Origin: Oscillatoria princeps RMCB-10
Lineage (GTDB): Bacteria; Cyanobacteriota; Cyanobacteriia; Cyanobacteriales; Oscillatoriaceae
Length of the DNA stretch: 64,000 nucleotides
Reading direction: 5' to 3'
Assembly: GCA_019359235.1 (NCBI GenBank)
Contig: JAHHHT010000041.1
Location: forward strand, 1 to 64,000
This document shows, in pieces, positions 53,326 through 60,690 of this stretch. The translations under genes were made by a program, and so were the position numbers. The notes beneath the pieces were generated by a model. It made no database searches. It saw only the letters and a program-made list of their open reading frames with translations, and was not told where the DNA came from. Numbering within the stretch: the stretch's first letter is position 1; every line of letters starts with the position of its first letter.

Positions 53326-56300
53326 TTACCTTTTGTCCTGTTTAGACCAGACGTATTTTTCGCAAGTCTCTTTCGCTCCCTTCGCCTCATCAGTGTCGGG
53401 GTTTTTCAAAATAGGGTGGTCGCGCAATTTGTCGCACGCCAATGGCAGCCAAGCTTTCCAGCCAACGCGCCACAACCGCACTGTTTTGTCCCCACTGCCG
53501 CTGACGATGTACTCGCCGTCGGGGCTAAAGGCGACAGAAGTGACATCATCCTGATGCCCGACAAAGGGAGAGCCAATGGGTTCGCCCTTGAGGTTCCACA
53601 ACCGCACTGTTTTGTCCCCACTGCCACTGACGATATACTGACCGTCGGGGCTAAAAGCGACAGAAGTGACATAATCCTCATGCCCGACAAAGGGAGAGCC
53701 AATCGCTTCGCCTTTGCGGTTCCACAACCGCACTGTTTTGTCACCACTGCCGCTGACAATATACTGACCGTCCGGGCTAAACGCGACAGAAGTGACCGAA
53801 TCCTGATGCCCGACAAAGGGAGAGCCAATCGCTTCGCCTTTGCGGTTCCACAACCGCACTGTGTTTTCAGAACTGCCGCTGACGATGGACTCGCCGTCCG
53901 GGCTAAACGCGACAGATATGACCCAACTCTGATGCCCGATAAAGGGAGCGCCAATGGCTTCGCCTTTGCGGTTCCACAACCGCACTGTTTTGTCCAAACT
54001 GCCGCTGACGATGTACTCGCCGTCCGGGCTAAACGCGACAGATTTGACCCAACCCTGATGCCCGATAAAGGGAGAGCCAATGAGTTCGCCTTTGCGGTTC
54101 CACAACCGCACTGTTTTGTCCCAACTGCCGCTGACGATGGACTCGCCGTCGGGGCTAAACGCGACAGAAGTGACAGCACTCTGATGCCCGATAAAGGGAG
54201 AGCCAATGAGTTCGCCTTTGCGGTTCCACAACCGCACCATGTTGTCCCTACTGCCGCTGACAATGGACTCGCCGTCGGGGCTAAACGCGACAGAAGTGAC
54301 AGCACTCTGATGCCCGAGAAAGGGAGAGCCAATCGCTTCGCCTTTGCGGTTCCACAACCGCACCATGTTGTCCCTACTGCCGCTGACGATGGACTCGCCG
54401 TCCGGGCTAAACGCGACAGATATGACCCAACTCTGATGCCCGATAAAGGGAGAGCCAATCGCTTCGCCTTTGCGGTTCCACAACCGCACCGTTTTGTCAA
54501 CACTGCCGCTGACGATATACTCGCCGTCGGGGCTAAACGCGACAGAAGTGACAGCACTCTGATGCCCGACAAAGGGAGAGCCAATCGCTTCCCCCTTGCG
54601 GTTCCACAGCCGCACTGTCTTGTCCAAACTGCCGCTGACGATGTATTCGCCGTCCGGGCTAAACGCGACAGATATGACATAACCCTGATGCCCGACAAAG
54701 GGAGAGCCAATCGCTACGCCTTGGCGGTTCCACAACCGCACTGTTTTGTCAACACTGCCGCTGACGATAGACTGACCGTCGGGGCTAAACGCGACAGAAT
54801 CGACTTGATTTTGATGCCCGACAAAGGGAGAGCCAATCGCTTCGCCCTTTCGGTTCCACAACCGCACTGTTTTGTCATCACTGCCGCTGACGATATACTC
54901 GCCGTCGGGGCTAAACGCGACAGAAGTGACAGCACTCTGATGCCCGACAAAGGGAGAGCCAATCGGTTCGCCGTTGCGGTTCCACAACCGCACTATACCA
55001 TCACGACTGCCGCTAACGATGGTCTGTCCGTCGGGGCTAAACGCGACAGATGTTACCACATCCTGATGCCCGACAAAGGGAGAGCCAATCAGTTCGCCTT
55101 TGCGATTCCACAACCGCACTATGTTAAGGCTGCTGCTGACGATGTACTCGCCGTCGGGGCTAAAGGCGACAGAATCGACATAATTCTGATGCCCTTGGAA
55201 GCGATTTTGTTCGACAGGGGTTTGAACACCGGCGAGCAAGCTGGACTGAACCGGCTGCAGCACTTGCTGCAATTTCGCTTGACTCTCGCCCGTCGCCTGA
55301 ATAGCCAGCACGAGCGCCTCCACCGGCTGAACCGACCGCATTTTTTCCGAACGCGCGGCTTTTTCGCGCAGGGTGGCAATGGTGGCATCTCGTTCAGCCT
55401 TCAGCCAGAGTCCAGTCACCACTATCAACACGGTGGCAAATATGCCAACCGTCAACATGCGATTGTTTCGCCGGCGACTAATACTTTTGCGAACAAATTC
55501 CCGATCTGGCTCTGACAGCGAGAGCGCCGCCGCATGATTCTGGAGAAACCCCTCCGCTTCCGCCAGTTTTAACCCGCCGAGCAGGTAATCTCCCCGCTTG
55601 CCTTTCTCTCGCCACTCCTGCGCCGCTGCCTCAATAACCCGTTTTTGCCGGAGTGCCGAGCGGTTTTCATCCACCCACTGGCGCAAGAGTGGCCAGTGGC
55701 GAATCAGGGCTTCGTGGGCGACATCCACCACCGGCACCTCCCCGGCACTATCCCCCCGCGCTCGCACTTCCCCAACCACCACCAACCGCGCCTCCGCCAA
55801 TTTCTCGATCGCCCGCTCCACCACACCGGCAGATGCGCGTGCTCTGCCTTTCCCCGCCAGCAACCTCCCGACCAAATCCTCTTTAAACACCTGCCGGCGA
55901 GTGTCCTCGGTGCCCTCCCCTAACTGGGTCAATTCCAGAAAAATCCGCTTGGCAACTAACTGCTCCTCTGGCGACAGTAATTCATAGACTTCATCGGCGC
56001 GTTTTTTCAGCGCCCCCCTCACCCCACCGGAGCGTTTGTATTCCGAAAGCGTCAGCCGGTTGAGCGCCCGCTGTTCCCACAGCAGCGTCAGCGCGTACTG
56101 CACCAGGGGCAAATTCCCCGGAGATTGGGCATCGGCAACAATCTCGTCCACCAGTTCCCGCTCGATTTCCAGGCACACTCGCTCAGCCGGTTTGACAATC
56201 GCTTCCCTTAACTCCTCCTCCTGCATCGGCGTCACCAGCAGCTTATGCCTCTCAATTCGAGCCGCCAATCCGGCATAATCCGCACACTTGCCAAGGAAAT

Positions 56301-57045
56301 CCGCCCGCATCGCCAGCACCAGGAAAAAACCGGATTTGCCACTGTCCGCCTCCCCATCCAGCGCCCCCAGCAAGCACTCAAAAAACTGCTGCCGTTCCGC
56401 CTCATCGCATAAGGTAAAAACCTCCTCAAACTGATCGATGGCCAGCACAGTGCGGGGCGCGTCCGCAGCGGCAATCAGGCACTTTAACCCCTCAGCGCCC
56501 GCCGCAATCAGATCCTGCGCTTTTTTAAACTGCGCCGCGCGGTCAACTGCTGACAGTCCAGGCTCCACAAACACCTGCGCTAAACTCTGGAGGGGATGGT
56601 TTCCAGGGGTGAAGGGGGGGTAGATTTTCCAGCCCTTGCTTTCCGATAACTTCTGCCCCAGCTTCAGCTGGTGTAACAATCCCGATCTCAGCAGGGAAGA
56701 TTTGCCACTCCCCGACGCCCCCAACACCGCCAGAAAATTCCCCTGGCGATATCCCCCCACGAGCCGGTCAGTGAGTTCTGTCCGCCCGCAGAAATATTGG
56801 GGGTCTTCTTGATTAAAATCAAAATATCGCAGCCCGCGATAGGGGCAGACGCCCTCCTGCTGGCGGACTCCCTGCGGCGCGGCGGGGCTGCCGGTGAGGA
56901 GGATTTGCCCGCCAGAGTTGCGGCAGATCGGGCGCTGGGGAACTCCTGACAGTTGATTGATAAAATCGGTTAGAGTGTAATTGGTTGCCACTCCGTCGAG
57001 TTGGCGCTCTGGATCGAGTGCTTGCAAGAGCGCTCCCGTCAGCAC
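53326..57045 (-). CDS. nSTAND NTPase with 14 WD40 repeats, 3' part of a caspase-STAND-WD40 gene
   Basis: The open part from GTG 57045 is 1239 residues. It begins in the tail of the caspase domain (GVLTGALLQALDPERQLDGV), followed by the nSTAND domain: CPYRGLRYFDFNQEDPQYFC, GRTELTDRLV, Walker A GASGSGKSS at 109-117, Walker B LAIDQFEEVFTL near 205. A membrane-like segment (MLTVGIFATVLIVVTGLWL) lies near 530, then a helical linker. Fourteen WD40 repeats of 42 residues (F-x-GHQ...VAFSPDG...VRLWNRKGE) are encoded by near-identical 126-bp units at about 53437-55201, enough for two seven-bladed propellers. STAND proteins oligomerise on sensing a ligand. An in-frame TAA at 57165-57163 separates this from its own caspase part. 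Confidence 0.88.
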   Translation of the reverse strand: MLTGALLQALDPERQLDGVATNYTLTDFINQLSGVPQRPICRNSGGQILLTGSPAAPQGVRQQEGVCPYRGLRYFDFNQEDPQYFCGRTELTDRLVGGYRQGNFLAVLGASGSGKSSLLRSGLLHQLKLGQKLSESKGWKIYPPFTPGNHPLQSLAQVFVEPGLSAVDRAAQFKKAQDLIAAGAEGLKCLIAAADAPRTVLAIDQFEEVFTLCDEAERQQFFECLLGALDGEADSGKSGFFLVLAMRADFLGKCADYAGLAARIERHKLLVTPMQEEELREAIVKPAERVCLEIERELVDEIVADAQSPGNLPLVQYALTLLWEQRALNRLTLSEYKRSGGVRGALKKRADEVYELLSPEEQLVAKRIFLELTQLGEGTEDTRRQVFKEDLVGRLLAGKGRARASAGVVERAIEKLAEARLVVVGEVRARGDSAGEVPVVDVAHEALIRHWPLLRQWVDENRSALRQKRVIEAAAQEWREKGKRGDYLLGGLKLAEAEGFLQNHAAALSLSEPDREFVRKSISRRRNNRMLTVGIFATVLIVVTGLWLKAERDATIATLREKAARSEKMRSVQPVEALVLAIQATGESQAKLQQVLQPVQSSLLAGVQTPVEQNRFQGHQNYVDSVAFSPDGEYIVSSSLNIVRLWNRKGELIGSPFVGHQDVVTSVAFSPDGQTIVSGSRDGIVRLWNRNGEPIGSPFVGHQSAVTSVAFSPDGEYIVSGSDDKTVRLWNRKGEAIGSPFVGHQNQVDSVAFSPDGQSIVSGSVDKTVRLWNRQGVAIGSPFVGHQGYVISVAFSPDGEYIVSGSLDKTVRLWNRKGEAIGSPFVGHQSAVTSVAFSPDGEYIVSGSVDKTVRLWNRKGEAIGSPFIGHQSWVISVAFSPDGESIVSGSRDNMVRLWNRKGEAIGSPFLGHQSAVTSVAFSPDGESIVSGSRDNMVRLWNRKGELIGSPFIGHQSAVTSVAFSPDGESIVSGSWDKTVRLWNRKGELIGSPFIGHQGWVKSVAFSPDGEYIVSGSLDKTVRLWNRKGEAIGAPFIGHQSWVISVAFSPDGESIVSGSSENTVRLWNRKGEAIGSPFVGHQDSVTSVAFSPDGQYIVSGSGDKTVRLWNRKGEAIGSPFVGHEDYVTSVAFSPDGQYIVSGSGDKTVRLWNLKGEPIGSPFVGHQDDVTSVAFSPDGEYIVSGSGDKTVRLWRVGWKAWLPLACDKLRDHPILKNPDTDEAKGAKETCEKYVWSKQDKR

Positions 57046-57162
57046 CCCGTGCGTGCCGGTCAGCTGTTCGTAAGCCGGCTCAAATTCGCGACAGGCGGCG
57101 ATAAAACACCGGTCGCGCCCGCGCCCCCGCTCTCCTGGATCGGCTTCGTCAAAATTGAAGAA

Positions 57163-57612
57163 TTACCCAGCATAGCAGCAGTCCAGCCAGACAATTTGCT
57201 GGCGCACCTGACTTTCCTGCAGCAACTCCCGCAACCACTTCAGCGACACTCCCCACGCTTCTTTTTTCGGATTGGTATCGCTGGCGGCTAAAAAGCCGTC
57301 TGTGACACCTCTAGTTTTGCGCACCCCGTGACCGGCAAAAAACAGCAAGGCTGTCTCCGGGATACTGTCTCCCCCGGGGTTGAAGAGTTGGACAATCGCC
57401 TCTTCCAGAACTTTTTGAGTCACCTCTTGGGGGTTGGGTTCGGGATTGACGCGCAAAGCCGCCCCTTGACGGGTTTCGGGCAACCGCCGCACCAAAAAGT
57501 CACCCCTGGTTTCCAGAATGCGGGCAATTTCCTCTGCATCCCGTGCCGGTTTGTTGAGAGCCGACATAAAAGGATAAGAATTGATGCCCACGACCAACGC
57601 ATCCCGACTCAT
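57163..57612 (-). pseudogene. Caspase-like (C14) domain, 5' part of the interrupted caspase-STAND-WD40 gene
   Basis: From ATG 57612 (MSRDALVVGINSYPFMSALN) 149 residues run to a TAA. The catalytic dyad is present: His95 in FFAGHGVRK and Cys146 in VWLDCCYAG. The TAA falls at codon 150, directly after that motif. Reading on in the same frame gives FFNFDEADPGERGRGRDRCF, IAACREFEPAYEQLTGTHGV and then the WD40 protein, i.e. the expected second half of the caspase domain. GGG-TAA-TTC would be GEF with GAA. Without readthrough the protease lacks its p10-like half and all sensor domains. Confidence 0.85.
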
Positions 57613-57643
57613 GGCTGTAGAACCTGCTAAGATGGATTTAATA

Positions 57644-57649
57644 TATAAT
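57644..57649 (+). promoter_or_regulatory. Likely -10 box in the divergent promoter region
   Basis: TATAAT lies 25 bp before ATG 57674 in the 61-bp gap between divergent start codons. The overlapping minus strand also reads TATATT with TTGTAT upstream, fitting a back-to-back promoter for the caspase gene. Confidence 0.45.
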
Positions 57650-57673
57650 GATACAAAATTCCCCGCTGGATCT

Positions 57674-58138
57674 ATGCCCGCACCGGCTCCCAACCCCTGG
57701 CTGGCTGTATTGCTAGCATTACACAATTTAGAAACCCCGCTCGCGCCTGAGGAGCGATACGCCTTAAAACAGGCCGGTCAAAAATTGGCCCTGTACCCGG
57801 AAGACTCGCCGGAGTTCGCCGCTGATCTGACAGCCCAACTTGCCGGCAATGCCGGTTTCTCGCAACTGTATGCAAAGGCGCTCGCGGGGCTAGAAGCGCT
57901 CGATGGCCCAATTTCTCCAGACTTGCTGCCGGCGGAAACCGAAATCAAACAGGCACTTCCCCCGACTGAAGAAATCTCCAAACGCGCCTGGTTTGAGGGC
58001 AAACCGGAATGGGAAAGCGATGAAATTCTCAACATGACGATTAACGTCTTGGCGACTCCCGCCCCTGAGGATACGGCAAAAAAACTGAGCCGGCTGGAAA
58101 AACTCTGGCAAACTCTTATACCTATCTCAAGTCGCTAG
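57674..58138 (+). CDS. Small companion protein of the caspase-STAND locus, unknown function
   Basis: This 154-residue protein is taken from ATG 57674 (MPAPAPNPWLAVLLALHNLE). The frame is open upstream to 57581, but a TATAAT box at 57644 argues for the inner start. It is mostly helical and acidic. A first helical block (PEERYALKQAGQKLALYPED to GFSQLYAKALAGLEALDG) is followed by a linker and a second block (WESDEILNMTINVLATPAPE then DTAKKLSRLEKLWQTLI). No enzyme motif or membrane segment. It is divergent from the caspase gene and followed by 58294 in the same direction; I take the three as one functional group. Confidence 0.7.
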   Translation: MPAPAPNPWLAVLLALHNLETPLAPEERYALKQAGQKLALYPEDSPEFAADLTAQLAGNAGFSQLYAKALAGLEALDGPISPDLLPAETEIKQALPPTEEISKRAWFEGKPEWESDEILNMTINVLATPAPEDTAKKLSRLEKLWQTLIPISSR

Positions 58139-58157
58139 TTATGTTCCGTGAGCCTTT

Positions 58158-58231
58158 TGATCCCCCCAACCCCCCTTCAAAAGGGGGGCTTTTCCAGTTC
58201 CCCCCCTTTTTAAGGGGGGGTTAGGGGGGGA
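58158..58231. repeat. Palindromic GATCCCCCCAACCCCCC element
   Basis: Arms GATCCCCCCAACCCCCCTT and the inverse (AAGGGGGGGTTAGGGGGGG then ATC), with an inner AAAAGGGGGGCTTTT...CCCCCCCTTTTT stem. Half-elements occur at 34770-34802 and 33928-33975. It fills the gap between the two companion genes and is followed by an AATCCAAAATCC tandem (about 58240-58268), which recurs near 62132-62162. Confidence 0.75.
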
Positions 58232-58293
58232 TCGATGCAATCCAAAATCCAAAATCCAAAATCCAAAATCGGTATGTCCAGCCCGTTATTTAA

Positions 58294-59208
58294 ATGAGCG
58301 ACCTGATTTATCCTAACCTGTATCTATTTCTCTACGACTTGCGGGAAGGCTTGGGAGAAAGCCCAGACGATTTGGACAAGAATCGGAAATTGTTTGCCGG
58401 CAAGTTGCCCGAATCCCTGCGCGACACCCTCTTCCAATTGGACATAGCGGTTGAAACCGAGTACCGCGAACTGCTGCCCAACCAAATCGAGAAATTCCCA
58501 GACAGGGACAAACCTTTTGAGGGCTATTACTATCCCGTCCGCCTGAATGATACTTATGGGCTGCTGCTGGCTTGTTCCTTCGCGCAAAACAGCACGCGCC
58601 ACCCAGCCGAGTGCGTCGCGAAATTCAAAGGGATAATAGAGGAAAAACTGAACGGTTACGCAGCAACCATCGGGCAAACCTGGCTGATTTTCGCTCAGCA
58701 AGCCAACCCCAACGCCAACCCAGAAGAGATTGCCAAAAAGTGCTGTAAAGAGTTACAATTGGGATTGAACTGGGAGCAAGACTTGCAAGGACAAGGGCGG
58801 TTGCTGGGGGGAACCCTGTTTGAACTGTCGCGCTACCGCTTGGTGATGAGAGAGACTGGAGATTTGCCCTCACCGGCACAGCCGCCCAGCATTCAAGACA
58901 TCCAGCAATCCCAGCATGTTATCATAGCTTTATATCCCGATGAAACGGCAGCCAAGAAAGCGGCAAAGTTGAATTTCAGCTGGATGCGCCTGTTTGGCTA
59001 CCGGCACAAAATACTCTGGGCTTATGGCCAGAGCCGCTACCTGAAACAGCAGCTGAAAAAACAGTTTGCGGATAGCCAAGTTTATGTCAGAGACAGCAAA
59101 ACCGCACCCCTCAAGAAACGCAGCAAAATTCTCGCTGACGCCCAGGAGACTCTTTTTAATTATACCATTGCGCTGAACAATATCGTCAACCAAAGCCGCA
59201 CGGTATAA
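58294..59208 (+). CDS. Truncated companion protein of the caspase-STAND locus
   Basis: This 304-residue protein contains YPNLYLFLYDLREGLGESPD, KPFEGYYYPVRLNDTYGLLL, ATIGQTWLIFAQQA, GRLLGGTLFELSRYR, HVIIALYPDETAAKKAAKLN and WMRLFGYRHKILWAYGQSRY, then a helical region to LFNYTIALNNIVNQSRTV. It matches the first 60 percent of the protein at 29237-30688. After TAA 59206-59208 the same frame continues INLLNYQKRLAKMQQTAAEA before entering repeats at about 59270, so the coiled coil and two C-terminal membrane segments of the paralogue are missing. Function unknown; membrane targeting is inferred for the intact form. Confidence 0.78.
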   Translation: MSDLIYPNLYLFLYDLREGLGESPDDLDKNRKLFAGKLPESLRDTLFQLDIAVETEYRELLPNQIEKFPDRDKPFEGYYYPVRLNDTYGLLLACSFAQNSTRHPAECVAKFKGIIEEKLNGYAATIGQTWLIFAQQANPNANPEEIAKKCCKELQLGLNWEQDLQGQGRLLGGTLFELSRYRLVMRETGDLPSPAQPPSIQDIQQSQHVIIALYPDETAAKKAAKLNFSWMRLFGYRHKILWAYGQSRYLKQQLKKQFADSQVYVRDSKTAPLKKRSKILADAQETLFNYTIALNNIVNQSRTV

Positions 59209-59275
59209 ATTAATTTGCTAAACTATCAAAAGCGGCTGGCAAAAATGCAGCAAACAGCCGCAGAGGCTTTCCCCT

Positions 59276-59300
59276 CGTTCCCAGGCTCCGCCTGGGAACG
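59276..59300. repeat. CGTTCCCAGGC hairpin, second copy
   Basis: Identical arms to 192-216 with loop TCC. It stands at the point where the truncated coding sequence of 58294 ends, so the repeat block probably replaced the 3' end of that gene. Confidence 0.7.
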
Positions 59301-59304
59301 CAGC

Positions 59305-59567
59305 TTTTGGTGGGTAAGCGGGAAAACTCAGCTTTCCTACAGAAGAAACCCGGTTTCTGGCCTCCTAGATCGGCTCGCCGGCACTGAAGTCACAAGAAAC
59401 CGGGTTTCTTTTGGTGGGGAAGCGGGAAAACTCAGCTTTCCTACAGAAGAAACCCGGTTTCTGGCCTCCTAGAGCGGAGCGCCGGCACTGAAGTTACAAG
59501 AAACCGGGTTTCTTTTGGTGGGGAAGCGGGAAAACTCAGCTTTCCTACAGAAGAAACCCGGTTTCTG
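59305..59567. repeat. 104-bp tandem repeat with AGAAACC hairpins, about 2.5 units
   Basis: TTTTGGTGGG starts at 59305, 59409 and 59513, a 104-bp period. Each unit holds AGAAACCCGGTTTCTGGCC, a CGCCGGCACTGAAGT segment and ACAAGAAACCGGGTTTC. A further hairpin pair lies at 59619-59652. Confidence 0.88.
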
Positions 59568-59661
59568 GCCCCCAAGAGTTATTAACAATTACTTTACAAA
59601 CCGGCAGTAGAGACTGAGAAACCCGGTTTCTAAAAGAAACCGGGTTTCTGGCAACTTCCAT

Positions 59662-60501
59662 CTAATTCTTCTGTTGCGCCTCAGCAGCAATTGCCGCATC
59701 AACCAATTCAGACAGGATAGCGCGAATAGCTAGCAGTGCGGTGGGGGGATTTCGGAGAAATTCTTCGCTACTGGAATTAATCACGGCATTGTAAGCGTAA
59801 ACCGCCGCCAGTAACTTCGCCGGCTTGATTTTACAGGATGCCGGTGGAACACTGCTGCATTTCACAAGCCCCAACAAGCTAGACGCCAAGTCGCGGGCGA
59901 GATTTTCTGGCACACCGGCGAGAGCGCCGGTAATAGAAAGCCAAATCTCGCTGCTGACACCAGAGGGTGAATTCTCCTGTGCGCCTCTAGAGGTAGACTC
60001 ACTGGTTTGTTGTGTGTCAGTAGAAATAAACCCCCTTATTTCTTCTGTGTCTCTAGAGGTAGACTGGCTAGCCGGTATTGTTAGACTGCTCGGTGCCGGC
60101 GGTGGTGCCGGCAGTGTTAAACTGATAGGAACCGGCTCCGCTGTCAGAAGATTTAGCAATATTTCCTGCGTTCCCCCTGGAAAAGAATCACCTGTTGGCG
60201 ACGTCAGACTTCCGGCACCTAAAGCAGAAATCACGTCCCCAAGAGCTAGATTTACAGCTGCTTCAACATTAGGGGAGAGCGATATATTGACATTTCCGCC
60301 GGTTGCGGGGGGTGGGGAACTTACGGTGGGACTTACAGTGCGATTTGGGATTGGGGGTGGTGCTGGGGGAGGGAAATCACTGGGGGGAGGAATATCAGTG
60401 GGACTCTGATATTGAGCCAGCGATGCTGTCTGGAATAGCATCATGTTAGCCCCTAAAGCCCAACCCAGACTTGCGGAAAGCGGGAGATGTTTGATATTCA
60501 T
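59662..60501 (-). CDS. Exported Pro/Ser/Thr-rich protein of unknown function
   Basis: This 279-residue protein is taken from ATG 60501 (MNIKHLPLSASLGWALGANM), which gives a signal peptide ending near TASLAQ. The mature N-terminus is a proline-rich linker (IPPPSDFPPPAPPPIPNR). The central region has Ser/Thr-rich stretches with two similar pieces (SQSTSRDTEEI and SESTSRGAQEN). The C-terminal 90 residues are helical with two cysteines (KCSSVPPASCKIKPAKLLAA), possibly a disulfide. I do not recognise a family. It probably sits in the periplasm or cell surface. The next gene upstream on this strand is also exported. Confidence 0.7.
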   Translation of the reverse strand: MNIKHLPLSASLGWALGANMMLFQTASLAQYQSPTDIPPPSDFPPPAPPPIPNRTVSPTVSSPPPATGGNVNISLSPNVEAAVNLALGDVISALGAGSLTSPTGDSFPGGTQEILLNLLTAEPVPISLTLPAPPPAPSSLTIPASQSTSRDTEEIRGFISTDTQQTSESTSRGAQENSPSGVSSEIWLSITGALAGVPENLARDLASSLLGLVKCSSVPPASCKIKPAKLLAAVYAYNAVINSSSEEFLRNPPTALLAIRAILSELVDAAIAAEAQQKN

Positions 60502-60690
60502 AAGGTTGGTGATAAGCTGCACTCCATTAATTTTATCAGTTGTAGCCAAAGCCTCCCTGTTTAATAAAATCGCCAGAATATAGCCGCTTATTAAAAGTCC
60601 GCGCAGGCGGACTTTGTTTGTATAGCCGCGATTTCAATCGCCCGGATATTAGCATCTTAGACCAAGTCCGATTCTCCCCTATTCTACAAC

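Noticed and set aside
53161-55515. 784-residue open frame on the plus strand
   Set aside because: It is antisense to the WD40 repeat region and owes its length to the 126-bp periodicity; its translation is the repeated mirror of the real gene.
59215-59472. 85-residue open frame after the truncated companion gene
   Set aside because: Its first 19 residues are leftover coding sequence of the gene at 58294; the rest is translated hairpin repeat.
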